From positions 9,694,713 to 9,758,712 of the forward strand of contig CM039211.1 of NCBI GenBank assembly GCA_008360975.2: a stretch of 64,000 nucleotides of DNA, given 5' to 3'. The notes beneath the pieces are model-generated. The model made no database searches. It was not told the DNA's origin and saw only the letters and a program-made list of their open reading frames with translations. A program made the position numbers and the translations under genes. Positions 24,561 through 39,300 of the stretch are shown in pieces. How positions within the stretch are numbered: the stretch's first letter is position 1; every line of letters begins with the position of its first letter. This DNA is from Lichenostomus cassidix (Eukaryota > Chordata > Aves > Passeriformes > Meliphagidae).

Positions 24561-27500
24561 GGCCTTTAGAAGGTCTCCAAGTTACTAGACATTTGTTGGA
24601 AATACAATACACTTAAGAAGAAAAAGTCTAGGGGCTTCCGGAGGGAACCTTTCTGTGTAGGAGAGATTTCCTTACGCAGTTGGTGGAAGGAAATCTGTAG
24701 ATAGAACCCCACTGGACCCATTTGCAAACAGAGAAGGATTTGTAGGTCATGTGATGATGGCAAGTTGTCTAAGGTAAAAAATTTAAATGATAGAACATCC
24801 AATTGCTGGTAAAGTAAGGTCCAGGATCAGTAGAACTGCTGCCTTGGACTTTTTGGTGGGTAAACTTTAGCCTATTTAGTGGCCTAGCTGAGTCCTTAGG
24901 GAGGCTGTCCTGAATAGAAAAGCAGTCTAAGAAGGCTGGACCTTCTTCAGGAGGAAAATGTTCCAGAATTTTATCCTGCTCAGCCTCCCAAAATTGTCCT
25001 CGATATCTGCCTCTGGGAAGGACCAACAACATGATGAGTTGTTTCTATTTTGACTCCAGCTGCTGCTTCCAGTATCCCCACCCACGGGTCACAACAACCA
25101 GATCACTCTTTAACCTACACCTTCAGAGTCTTTAAGCCTTAAGGACTGAGGCTAACATCTGAGAAGAATAATTGTGCCATCATGGATGTAGTATGGTGGG
25201 TGAAATCTCAATAGCTACTGATTTTTTCTTTAAAAGATTTGTCTTTCTCAGTCTTTTATTTCCCATTAATGGAACACCAAACCACCCTCTTTCAATTAAC
25301 ATTTTGCAGTCAAGATTAAAGTTTTCATGACAAAAAACTAAAGAGCTTTTGACATTTAAAAAGTAATAATGAGAATTATTCTATTATTGAGGGAAAGTTT
25401 AGAAAGTTCTATATTTAGCATACTGCTACAAGCAAGTCAAATTTTGATGTTCAGTGAGGTCAGATAGAGGAAATTTTTTTAAACTGTTGTAAAAAACAGA
25501 AACTCTTTCAAAATATACTAGAGTGCTAAAATGTGTATTGAAGGACAATGACAGTAAAGTCAATCAGTTTTGGAATTCTGGGACATTAGAAATCTTCAAC
25601 GTTTGACTGAGTGAGTACTAAGAAAACTAACTTCCTGTCTTAGCTCAGTGGAGACGTTTAACTTTTAGCGTATTTGGCCAATTAAGAAATAAATAACAAA
25701 ATTTTCAGGAAGCTGTTTATCTCAAATTTTATTTCTTTTTTTTTTTCCCTGTTTGTTTTGTTGGTTTTCTTAGCTTATGACCATAGGAATATTAAAAACA
25801 TAAAGTATTTTAGTTAATATTAGTGGATATTTTTTCACTGATAAGATAGTTTATGCAAGCTGTAGAATTGAAATCCAAGACTTGGCTATTATCTATCTTA
25901 TTGTTGACACAAATAGAAGTAGTGCAAAGTAGAATTTAGATATACTGTTTAGCTGTATCTCTGGTTGTTTATTAGAAAAAATAAAATATTTAAATATAAA
26001 TGCGTGGTTTTCTTTTTACTCCAGACTATAGTAAATTGATGAATACTTGTAAATTATTGTTAGATAAATTCTTTGAACATGGAAATCTACAGTGAAAGAC
26101 AATTGATGGAAGCACAGAATTTTGTCTTTATATTTCTGTTGACATGATTGATTTAGACCTGTGTCTGCTAGATACAGGAGATACATCTTTTTCTCCACAT
26201 CTGACTAAACACATGGCAATGTTACTTCATAACTTATCTTGCCATCTTTGAAGATCTATGAAATAGCAGCATCTTGCCACTACATTTAAATCCTTAAGCA
26301 TATGGGAAAAAAAACTTTTAAAACTTCAGTTGCAAAAAAATACTTAAAAAGGTAGATGATTTTTTTTTTGTATACAAAACACTTGGCTATTTTTCAACTA
26401 GCATTTTGAAATTACTTTTCAACAAATTTCTAAGAAAAAATCTTAACCACTATAACAATTCTTTGTTTTAGATAGGGCTATATCAAAGTGATATGTCTGA
26501 TTAGTTGCATAAACTATTCAATTTTCTGTCACCAAATGCAAAATATTAGTCGTTAATTGATTCAGTTAGTGGCATTAAACATTGCCATTAGGTGTCTGAA
26601 ATTAAACTTCATAGAAATTACACTGTATTTAGGCAACTCTCAATGCAGCAAATGAGAGGATTTATGCCATGACTCTGCTCAGAGTTTTAAACTGTAAGAA
26701 TATCTGCAGTAGTTCATAACACGATAATAAACTAGACTTATGATCAGCTTGACATTCTAATAACTTTTTGTGGCCACAAGGGATTTTCTTTGCAGCTTGG
26801 TAAGCTAAACATTTGATTTCCTTCTGAAAATTGCGACTTGTGCAAGAAAATATATTGGTTATCAGTTCTAGAAATTCAAAATAAATTGCTTGACTTCTAT
26901 TTTTCAGGGAGGTAGCACTAGAGAGTGGAGCAGGGTCTGTGCCAACGGCAAGTGTTTTCAGCAGAGAATGAGATTTTTTAGTGTTTGGGAACAAAGGAAC
27001 GGCAAAACAGAAAAATCACCGAACTCAAACAATAATACACAGCACACACACAAATAAAAAATACAAGAACAGAGATGTAGCAAATGAAATTTGACCACTG
27101 AGTAGTCAACAAGAATTTTCAGTCTTCACTAGTTCTGCTTGAAAGTAAGACAGAAGACTTTTCTAAGCTTTTCTTTTCATAAACTGCTCCATTTAGTTTC
27201 CTTTTATACTGAACCTCTTATACTGTTTCCTTTTTTTCTGATCCAGAGTCTGAAAGTTGCATGTGATTGCTAGGTTTCTTAATATAAATATGAAGTACTA
27301 AAAAAAAAAAAGTTGATACTTCATGAGGAAATTTCAATTAAGTTTCTATAAACTATTTTCCTGGATTTGAATAACAAAAATATTTGGAATATTCTGAAAT
27401 TTTTATGTTTGGGCTTTTTTTTCAGATTATCTATTGACATTACTCTAGCAGCAGTAATTCTGGTAACTTGAAATTTATATAACTAAAAAATTACTACTGG

Positions 27501-30500
27501 ATAAATATTTTATTTTCAAATTCCATTAATAAGTCCATCTTATATTAGCGTTTCTAGCTATTATTACAAGTCCCATATTATTGATTACAAGGCATTGTCT
27601 TGAATTGAACTGTGGAGTGAATCTAAGTAGCATGTTTATTTTATCATTAATCTTGTTGGTCATTATATCACTTACTGTTCATTACAGCAAGAGATAAATT
27701 GCAGAAACGCTTAATATTGTTAGTTCAGCTTGGCTGCATCTTTTAGTGACACTAATTCTACCAAGCAGTTGAGAAAAATCAATGTCTGATGCATGATTTG
27801 TATTAAATTATGCTTGTTATATGATTGAATCAACACTGCACAGAGTTTTCTCAAGTTAATTGATCAACTCCTACAAAATAGATTAATATTATACATCAAA
27901 CTTAAGTTGAACTGTAGACCAGAACAGAACAAATGAGCACTGAATAAAAGCTGCACAGGTCCAAGTAATCATTGTCTTTGTCTTAGACGGGATTAGGATG
28001 TCACACACTTGTCTTTTGAATAAAATTATCAAAATGTAGATTTAAAATGGAACTCATCAGCCAGACGGATTTGGAATTACCATATGGAAACTGAGAGTTT
28101 TTTCTGTTTGGTTTTCAAAATTTTATTTCAATCCCAGTTCAGCAGAGAAATTTAACCTGCATAAAATTCAGCCAGGCATACCATTAATCTTGTGCAAGAC
28201 AGTAAGCATGCGTTCACTGTTTTTTTATCTGAATATGTTTAAGAGGAATTTAACCATACCTCCCTTCCTACCTACTTGTGACTTGCTACCTGTGAATCCC
28301 TGATTGGCCTGTTGGGTCTGCTGGTCATCGAAACCCTTCCTATTTTGCCTGCCAAAATGAGTCAGGTTGGTTTGAGCATCATTTTGTGAGAACTTTAGGC
28401 AGGAAGGAATGGCAGTCTTGACTGCATCTTGCTCACTCACAGGAGTGGAGGGGGAATTTGAAAGGTGGTAAAGATGCTGTTCTAGGGGAGGCTAATGGGA
28501 GAGGAAAGGTTGAGCAGTTCAGCCAGCTGTTATCCTCCCCTTTGACTGAAAGTGATCATGGCTCATGCTTTGTTGCCCAGGCTGCAGACAGGTAGAGGGC
28601 AGGAGGCATTCTTTCAGCTGATAGATAATCTTCCCTAGCAATCATAAATAATCTCTCTCAGGTTTCTTTCTGATTGCTGGTGTCTCTGTCTCAATTTATA
28701 GCAGGGCTGTGAAGACTTTTTGTGCCACGAAGAGGAATTCATCTCACCAACCTTTTGACATCTACAATGCAAGCCTTTACATTGAGTCTCTGATTTATTT
28801 ACCCAGGGCTCACTTTGTAATCCACATAGATAAATCATGAACTTCTGGTGCACAACTCTTTTGACCTATATTAGAAAATTTCATTACAATGAGACAAATT
28901 GTATATTGAAAATGCCTGATTCTGTTATTGGACTGCCTAGGGAGAAAGAGCTGGAAAGCTCTGAGGTTATTTTAGAGATGCAGATATGTTCTAACATGTA
29001 TTTTTTCAGATTTCTTTAACTTTGTGTGACTATCATCTGATCTCAGCCCTTGTGGGTTTAAAATGCTGAACCTCTGTTTTAAGTATGAAGATCCCTCTAC
29101 TGGGACCCACTGGTAGTAAGCTTTTACGACTCCAGCCTATTTTACACACTTTCTTCATGTGCCAAAACCCAGGATGTGCAGAAGCCACCAAACTGGAAAA
29201 AACTGATTGGTTTCTTTGTTTGTTTTCTATCTTAATCTGGAATAAAACATAATGAGGATAAGTCTAAAACAGGATGTACTATCAGCTCCTTGAATCGTTC
29301 ACGTGATTTTAAAATGTAGATAAATAAGGGACTGAATTCCTTATTTTGGGTTTATAACTAGTTAACAGACCCATTCACTTGCAATTATTAGATGCAGTGT
29401 GGAATTGTCTGACATTTACATTTGTAAGTCAACCATTTGACCAAATTTTTAGATTTTATTTTTCATTATCCAATTATTTTGGTAAATAATTTAAAATTTT
29501 CAAGTAAATGTGTAATAGGCCTACTGTGGTGAGTGTCATATCCTCTTTATTATTGCCTTTAGAAATGAGATTATAGGTGGATCTCTAAGATATTCCAAAT
29601 GAAATATTAGACATCACTTTCTAAAATGGGGCCCTCTAGAAGGCATTACATGTAAACTGTGTATCGGGCTTCGTAATACTCTGTGGGACCTATTTTATAA
29701 ACGTTGTTTGAAACCATTCATGCAACTGTTTTATGCTATCAAATGAAAAAAAAAAAGTTGTCTTTTGTGCTTGTATTCTGTTACTCCTACACTCAGAAGT
29801 TTAAAATATCTATTAACACTTTTGATTAAAAAAATCGCAGCAATGTGGAAGGTAGTGGATCCTCCCATCTCCCAGAGGTCATAGACCTCACTAGCTTAAT
29901 TATGTCAAGGACAGTAACACAAATGACACTATTTATTGATGTGGTGGCCCATATTCCTGATTTCCAAGGATTTTTTAAATTATATACTGGTAAGGTATCA
30001 ATCAAGCTCAGAAGATAGAGAATCTAAATAAATACTTTTCTTCTTTTTTTGAGCTGGCAGTTGGGAGTATCGTTGCTGGATTTAATCTGTTACATGGAAT
30101 GTAAGCAAGCAACAGAGATGTAGAGGAACAGCTAGTTAATGTCTAGATAATAGACTCCAAGATTTGACGATCTTGAATTCATGTATTTATTAGCTTTAAA
30201 TGAAAATAAGTTCAGTGGTATTGGACTAGTCCCCAGTGAGTGTCTGTCTGCATCACAAAGGCACAACCTGTTTGTAGTTTGCAGACTTGCTTTGGAAATG
30301 CCTAGCAACAATGCCACAAATTTACAACAAGAGCTCAGTTGTGTTTACCATTTGCTGGTGATCTAATAGGCATCCTGGGTCTTACCAAGTCTCATTTATG
30401 ACACATAAATAAATAAAATAATTAAGATGAATCCTTGCTTCTGTATCATGAAACATTACATGTATGGTGTAAAAGTTTCAATTTAATTTATTTTTATGTT

Positions 30501-33340
30501 TCAAAAGAAATATTATTTAACAAATGTGTAAAAGTGAGTAAACTCCTGACATGTTATTTTCCCCTGTGTTTTTGATCTGCTAGAAATTTCAGTAGTTTCC
30601 TAAATTCTTGTATATCAGATTGATATACTCAACTGATACACCCCAGTCAAGATTAAAATAGTTATAGAAATCATAGCACTTAATGTTGTCTACAGTATTT
30701 TTAGAGTATGGAAATCTAGTTTCTTTTTTAATTTCATGTACAACTTCACCTCTTTTATGCTTCCTGTGATTTCTCTTCTCTTGCAAAATCTGGCAGCCTG
30801 ACTTTGTTTTGGGGATCAGATGTTTGATGTATATTGAAGCGCTGTTTTGCAATTCATGTTCTGTGATTTGTGATAATCTTTGTCCTGAAACTGATACGAT
30901 TTCTATAAGGTTAACGTAGCAGTAGATGGATGAATAATGAAGTAGGATTTAATCTGCCTAAAAGCTAATTAGATGAAAGATAAACAGGTTTAGCAGCACT
31001 TCTTTAGCTAATTTTTGTGTTAATCTGTGCATTATTCAAAGTATACCAGTGATGTGCAGTAAAAAGCAAAACTATTTCTCATCAATTCAACTTTTAAAGT
31101 AAAAAGCAAAACAATTCCTTCTCAGACATTGGGTGAATATTTTTCACATTTATTTTCCTGAATGCATTAGACTTATTTAATATGTTTCAAATATACATTA
31201 CCTTTAATTATATGAAAAATATTGCATACACTTTTTGTATTTGTGTATTAATAAGAAGAGCATGACATAGAAGAAAAACTATTCTAATTGTCATGTGTTA
31301 ACTAGGAGAATAATAACTCTATTTTTAAAAAATGTAATTTAATATTTTGGTGAAGATATGACAGTATTTCCAATTACTTACATTAAATCATTTTCAAGTG
31401 AAATGATTTAATAATATTTCTTCTAGCTCTGTTGTGAAAATTTTAACTATAATGAATATTTTTGTGTATTGTTGATTGACCTCTGCTACATCAACATATG
31501 CTCAGTTTGTTCTTAATTTTCCTCTCTCAGATACTGGACTAGTGATTAATATCTCTTGTGTTACCTCAGTAGTTAATGAAAAACATTATGTGTTTCTTTC
31601 ACTACACAGAGTGCAAACAGTGCAAACTCATACAAAAAAAATTCACAGGTGAACTCCTTATGAACACTTCTAATTGCTTAGGCACAGTGTTTGAAAAGCT
31701 CAAGTAATTTGCCATTAAAATAATGAATAGCATAAACTGTAATTTTTCATAGTAATTAACTTGTGTCAGCACCATTATTTTTCATTAATTATAAATGAAA
31801 AAGAATGAAAGATCACCTGCAGGAACAGATGTGTGAAATTGTCTCTGAGGTTCTGTTATAGACTTTTTTTATTGCTTCCCTCCAACAAATTATACTGAGA
31901 ATGGGATCCAGACATACAAGAATGCAGATGGTAGAGACTGACCAGGAGAAGCTGGCCAAAAGGACTTTTAATAAGGTTGTTTTCTGTGAAGACTGATATT
32001 TTAATAAAAATGCAATTATTAATGAAAAAACCCAGCAAAAGATTTGAAAAATTTTGCCTCCTACATCTAAAAGAAATTAGGAAAAAACAATCTGACAGTA
32101 AAATTAACTGGGTTCCTTTTTTTGTTTTTTTTTTTAATTGGAAAGTCTATTTGCATAATTTGGAGTTTTATGTCTCAGCTTAACTTAACTGAAGACTATT
32201 TTAGGAAATATTTATTACCTTTTCAAATAGGTGATAAATAGGTTGTGGAGGTTTTCTTGTGTCTTTGGTCGGTTGGTTTTTAAGGAGGTCTGTGGGGCTG
32301 ATGAAGGAAAAATAGTTACACCTACCTTTAGAAGTTTACTCTGCTGTTGATATTTTTTCTACACATCCCTTGAATTCACAGAATACACAACCAAAAAATT
32401 CCATTTTTATTACTATGTGGTCCTGCTGAATTGTTAATAATGTTTTTTTTAAAGAACACACAAACGTCAGTCTTGTATACATCTTCACCTAAATTCCCTC
32501 ATCTATTATATTACTAAACGACGAACATCTAATAAACGATCATATTGATAAAATGTGGCCTTTTCTAATTAGGATGGAATGATGATAGAAAATTTACATT
32601 GTAAATGTCTTGTGTATGTCATCTGTGTAGGTTCAGTTCTCTGCACAAGTTGAAGTTACCTTCAAAATTAGAGCATTATGCTCTGGGCCTCCTTCAGCTG
32701 AGTTTTGGATACCTCCAAGAATACACAAGTATAAAATAAAATTTAAAAAAATAGATAGCAGATTTTGTATTGTAAAGAACATTTTCAGTATACTATGTAT
32801 TGTCACTGTATTGTATACTTTTCTTACTTTACAATTTCAAACATTTATTTCATAAATCCTATATATAGGATGAATAACCCTTCCTTTACGTATATTCTCT
32901 TTATATTTAGCTTCTGTTCTTTTGTTTTTCCTCTAAAGGTTTGGACTAAAAAAGGGCAATAATGTTATTAACTAGAATGCATTAACAATTCCTGAATATA
33001 TGTTTGAAAATGGAGTCAAGTCATGTCAGGGGATTTTCAGTAAAATTTTGTGCAATGTTCAACATAAATTAACAAGTCTCGCAATTTGTCCTTATTGAGG
33101 TCTCTGTGCTTTTTAGTAGTGTGTGCCTTGTGAAACTTTTCATTATTATTTTCAAGTCATAAGTATTTAAAATATGCTTATAAAGAAATTATAGGTCCTT
33201 ATTTAAAACATGCATAAGAAGAATTAATAAGAAATAATAAAAAAAAAAAGATTAAAAAGGATATGGGAGTAAAAATTAACATTAATATGTCATTATTTGT
33301 CTTTCCCATGTAGTTAAATTAGTACTTTTATTTTCATTTC
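24561..33340. other. AT-rich non-coding DNA, no gene recognised
   Basis: The first few hundred bases (24561-25110) may be further diverged CR1, but I cannot match it. The open frame on the minus strand at 26662-26994 (110 codons) has ordinary amino-acid composition but no motif or splice support. A 16-bp perfect palindrome, ATCCTATATATAGGAT, lies at 32856-32871. Nothing else stands out. Confidence 0.5.
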
Positions 33341-36300
33341 TTCAGTTTCCCACTGGTTAACATTTCCTTTCCCAGTAACAGCCAACATGAATGCTCACCC
33401 TGGCTCTCCCTTGTACAACTCCAACTATCAGATATCTTTTGATAAGAAATACAAATCCTTTCATTCCCAAGTTGCTATCAGCTGGAGAACACATAGGGGT
33501 TTGCTGCAGAAATCCAGGACATTGACTGTAATTCTCAGAGAAAGGGCTGGGGTAGAGAGTGCTGATGAGAAACACCTGGCTAGGCAGTCCCCTGGCCACG
33601 AGGAGCTCTGCAGCAGCTTCTCCTGCATGTGCTGTTATGATTATTTCCCATCCTGCTGAGAAACTAAGCCGCATCCAGCAATTTCTGAGTGGCCATGAGC
33701 TCCTTCCCTCAGTTTGTGAACTGCTGTGTTAAAAATGGTCATATCAGGATGGTTTGATCTTATGCTTCCTATTACCTATGGAAACAAACACCATTTTGTT
33801 CTTCCAAATCATTCTGCACAGTAAAAAAGAGGCTGGGTCCTTCTTAACCTTTTGTAACATCCAGCTGAATCCCATTCTGTGACAGGGAACATATATTTCT
33901 GTATGACAAAACACAGATTACAGAGGGAAAACAAAATTTTTCCATTGAACAGACATGCACGTAAAGTCCATTTTTAATGATCAAAATAAGGAAAAGAAAT
34001 TTTTACTTTCTTAAAATGAGCTCTAGATGTTTGAAACAAAATGAGTCAGAAACGCAGAGGAACTGAAAACAAATATAGTTGTAAATACAATTAGCTTAAA
34101 TATTTGCTTTCTATGACAGATCACTTGAAGAGAGTAACTGGAGCAGAATAGCTTGCTGCTGCTTTTTAATGTAATACATGATTTCTTAACTTTACAGCAG
34201 GGGTGAAAATATTAAAAGAAGGAACAGTTCTTTGTTGTCAGTGTTTTGAATCTATATAGATAATTTAATATTTTCCAGGCCAGTATGTAATCACACTGAA
34301 AATATTGAATCATAATTCAATATTTGATCTTTTATAAAGCAATAAAAAATTGAGAAATCAGAGATTCATTGGATCTTTTTTATCATGTATGCCACAACAT
34401 TTCGCTGTATTTTCTCTACCATTCTTAATTTCAGCTAATATTTGGTAAGTAAACGACATATTTTTTGTTTGTATATTTGTTTCCTACTAGTAGTCCAGAG
34501 AAAAGAAACATTTTTCAGGGTACAAGAAAAGAGAGTTATATTTAATATTGTTCAATACCAATGATGTGATTCTCACCTAAATTAAGCAGTTCTGCTGCAT
34601 ACATCTTCAGCATTTCAGTAGATAATATATCTTTTTCTTGAAAACAGGCAATATTATTGTAAAATCACGTATGCATTAAGTAAATTTACTACAAGGAAAT
34701 CAGAATAGCATAGGGCATATATTTCAATAATTGCTCAGGCCTCAAATGCAGATTACAGCAGACAAAATACTTACATTAAAAAGCTATGAGGGAGGTAAAT
34801 GAAACTACTAAAATCACAAAGGAATACATTGAAATTATGACACTATTATATGTTAAATATGGATAAGTGTCAGAAAATTGTGAAAATTAAAATCTCCATA
34901 TGGATACTACCATGAAGCTGTATATATATTTTGAACAGTATTATTCAGAGTTTAAACATTTAATTTGATCTAGTTTTCAAGTTTTGGTAATTTGGATCCC
35001 GGTAGTCGGTTCTAAGTTGTCTACATCTGTTAAGAATCAGGATTTTCAATGGCTACCTACCCTTATTAAGTCAGAAATGCATTGGAAAGAGAACAAAGAA
35101 TACTTCTTTATTCACAGTCAAGTTATATCTCTTCCAAATGCTTAGGAAGAGGATGGTTCTAGCAGCTTTAATCAAGACATATGAAGAGGCTTTATAATCC
35201 TCCTATCAATTATACTGGAATATTCTAATTCCCTTGTGTGAATTAATTTAATCCAAAGCCTATTTTCAATACATCACAATAAAAGAAACTGAGGAATATG
35301 GAAAAGAGACAAATTCACACATGTTTCTTGTGAGGCATCCTCTGGTTTTGTAACATATGTCGAGGGATCCTTTTTCTTCCATTATAACTTGTGCGAAAAC
35401 CTTTAGAATGCAATTAAAATATAACAATAATATTTTTATTGTCAACAGAGAATTCTTTCACCTGTTATGAGGAATGTAAATTACTGCCACATGTATCAAA
35501 TTTTGTTGTGAAACACAAAAAGGTTATAAAGTGCACCTCAAGTTTTGATAATTGGTCTTGAAAGAATAAGACCAATCCTATTAAGATGGTGTTAAAGGTT
35601 ACATTAAAGTCAGTGTTTACTGTGCTGCAGAATGTTCAAAATTAAGTAGAAAAGTCACAATTACTGATTTCTTAAAAATAGTTTTACTTTGTTTGGACAA
35701 ATGGCACTTGTTAATATTCTTCATTATAAAGCCAAGAAAGAGCCATTTTATGGTACAATCCATTGCACAAATAAGCCTCTCAAACTGAATTTCCCCATCA
35801 AGACCACAGTACTACCCAAGATTCAACATTCTAGCTTTGCAGCTTTTTAAAATAAGTATCTAATAAAGGAGGACTCCTTCCTACAAACTGCATATTCTTG
35901 CCGTGGAAAGACATGTATGTTTCCATTTGATAGGACTCACCTGCCAGAAGAACGAATGCTAAGAAAACAAGCCCAAACCAAATACTAAATCTAAACACTT
36001 TTTCTGATTATCCATATTTTAGGGCTAAGAAATTAGTGTAATGCCCTTGCCTAAGCAAAAAATACTTGACATAGAGGAAAAAAATAGACAATGGTAAAAG
36101 AGGATATCTGAAATTTTCAAAAATATGAAAGGTCGAGATTGTAATGTGCACTTCTCAAGTTGATTTCCAGGAATAAACTTTTAGGACAAACTATGATAAA
36201 AGAAATGAGAGTAAGTTTACTGTAGTTGCTTGTGTTATCAGAAAAACCCACCATCAAAAGAGTCAGTAAACAAATACCAATATTTAGGAAAATTCCAGAA

Positions 36301-39300
36301 TAATCAGGATCATTCTGAAGGCACATAAGATTAAAAAAGGACTGATATGATGTGCTAAAATAAATAATTATTCAGTCTCAAAAATATCCTGAAATCCCCA
36401 CAATATCAAAAAAGTTGTTTTCAAAGACCATAAAATATTACACAATGTTTCTCACACTGGGAAATTAAGATTTATTCTGTGAAAAATTTTAGTGAGAATA
36501 AAATTATGACTACAGCCCCAAGGGGGAGAATTAAGTGTCCTACTCATATCTGACACTAATGTGAGATTGTGAAAGGGACAAATAGTTTCCACAAATATAA
36601 AAAATACAGATATAATCAGATTGTACAGATAAATTATTTATATGTTACTGAAGGCTATTCAGTAGATTGCTGGAAGTTTAACATTCTTAAAAACTCAGTA
36701 TTAAATTTTCAGTGTCAGTAAGAACATGAAAAGTGAAGCCATATGCAACAAATCCAGTAGCAGTAAATGCAGTGAAATACCAGTGATCTGGGATTATTGT
36801 GCTGAAAAAGATCCAGAATTTTGTCTCTTTTAATGCAATTCCTATGTTGTTCGAATTAATCTTCTGTGCAATTCTTGCAATAAAAGATATTGTATAATAC
36901 TGGTTCAAAAAAATCCTACTCCAAGCTTAGTGATACAAACATTCAAAGAAACAAGAAAAGGAGTGGCAGTGAGGGAAAAATATTATAAAAATAAGGAAGG
37001 TGGTCAAACCAGTAATTTCCAGTGCTTCTCTGTATCTTTTAGGACTACTGCTCTCCACTGACTCTCTCATGTCATTACCTGATCTCCTTTCGCCTACCCA
37101 CTTATGTATAATTATTAAGCAACTAATTGAAATCTAAGCAACTATTTGAAATCTAGGGTTTTCTTCCATACATTCCTCTAGGTATTTGTAGCACTCTGGA
37201 ATTTTTTTAAAGCTTTTTCTTAATCCTTAATGTGGGGATAAGCAGAATGGAGGCGTTTCTTCTTTCAGAGTCTGTGGTTAAATTATTCAGCCCAAAATCT
37301 TATCAAATGATACTGTAAAAATAATAAACTAAAACATGATGCATAAGATCTGTAAAACATGGATGAAGGAAACATCAGGAAAGAAAAGAGCTCTCAGGTC
37401 TCTGACTGACAGGTCATTAAAAACCCCACAAACATGATCATAAAGAGGATGTTCCCACAGATCCTTGTATCTGGAAAGGAAGAGGAAAAGAGATTATTGT
37501 GAGTACCACAGGGGCTTGTGGACTGTGCAAGGCTTCTTCCAGTGTGTTATAAAGAAACTGTGAAACTGAACAATACCAATTACAGGATGTTTATGGGAAG
37601 GGCCAAAACTGAGGGAAAGGAGGAATCAAGGTTGATCAGGGCAGAAAATGGGATGGAGCGGGTTTTAAAAAGATCTGTCTTGTGAGTAAACATGCTGCTG
37701 GGAAATCTGCTTGTCTGTCCAAGCCTCTGTCACTGCAGTCCACCCTATCTTCCATTTAACCCCACCACTCACTGGTTTCTATGTGAGTCTGCTCAGGTGT
37801 AGGTGTGGTTTGTGAGTGAACTTCATCTGGATCAGCCAGCAAGGAGGAGAGGAGCTACACCTTTCAGCAATTAGGATTTAAGCTGGGGACTGGTTAATAG
37901 ACAGAATGAGTCATTGAGGGACCTGTGCACATCTGTGTATGTATGAATAAAGACAGCAAAGGTGTGCATGTATTTCAGTAGGAAAAGCCTTGCCAGAGAA
38001 AGGAGCAGGAACCTGACCAAATTCTTTTGTTTTGGGTTCCCCAAGTGCTGGTCAAGATGCTGCTCACCATATGTTTGTGTCAGTAATGGTGCACACAGTG
38101 GTGCCTTTGGGGCAGCCGCTCAGTGTCACACACCAGAGCAGCAGAAAGCACATTGAGAATAGATTGTGCTACATCCTAGAACGCTTTGGAGCTGGCTACT
38201 TAAACCCTGATTTTTCCGCTTCTGTAAGAAGCAAATTTCTTCTTGTTCCCATCTCTGTGCAAGATGTTACACTAAGCACCTAACTAACTTCTTCACTTTA
38301 CATACAACCATGGGGAAATACTGGGGTTTTTTCCACTTTTATATTTTTTTGTATTTTAGTACAAAATATCTTCCTTGACTCTGTGTAGAAGTTTATCACC
38401 TTTTATGCCTGTAATCATAAGAAACAGCAGTAAAAAATTGTAGAGGAGCACTTTGAGATTATTTCAAGATTCCACTACAAAAATTTCATTAGTGGAATTC
38501 TCATTAGCAATAATATTTTTTAGATTAATTAAACTCATTTTAATTCCCTCTAGCACTTCTTCACCAAATCCTTAAACACTGTGGAAATCACTGGATTTTT
38601 GTTGATTTTAAATTATTCTACTTTAACTGTTCCTGTTTGAGAATTTCTCAAGTTCTGATTTAGTAACAAAACTTTATCATAAAAACATGTGAATACCTAC
38701 CCCTGTTTATCTTAAAAAAATAATAAAAATAGATTTTTATCAGAATGTTATTTTCTATTGCATCCTGTTTAATGTTTTCTGTTTGTTCTATTGTAATTAT
38801 ATCACATTAGTTTGCTTTCAGTGTGATATACTTCCTTTTGATTCTGGCTTGTCAAATTGTTATCTCCAATACTTCTAAATTTTCATTTTAATTTCCTTAG
38901 ATTCAAATTAAATATTTGTTTATTGCTATTATTGTACATAACCGTCCATTTTTACTAATTGTATTTTTTCATGTGATTGAGTGTTCCCAAGTACTCCTAA
39001 ACCAAGAATTTTTGACATTATTGTTTAACTGTATTTTAAATTGTTCAATTGTCTTACTAAATTGTTTAAATGAAAATGTAATTGACAGTCCTCAGATGAG
39101 TTCCACCATCTTTTTCCAAAGCCATCCCTTTGGTCTGCATCAGTTTTGTCTGTGTCAATATCGTAATTAATTGTCATTTGTGAAACTGAAGAAACAATCA
39201 AAACTAGGAAGCACTTTTTTTTTCAAATTATTCTAAAGACAATTAGTAGAATAAAATTCAGTTAGAAATATGTAATTTAAAAACCTTTAAGAAGCATTCA

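Noticed and set aside
26662..26994. 110-codon minus-strand open frame
   Set aside because: No recognisable motif, no splice or promoter support, and a length reachable by chance in 64 kb searched in six frames.
37680..38160. Possible old LTR with AATAAA at 37946
   Set aside because: No convincing TATA box, TG/CA ends or target duplication, so it is mentioned only within the non-coding stretch.
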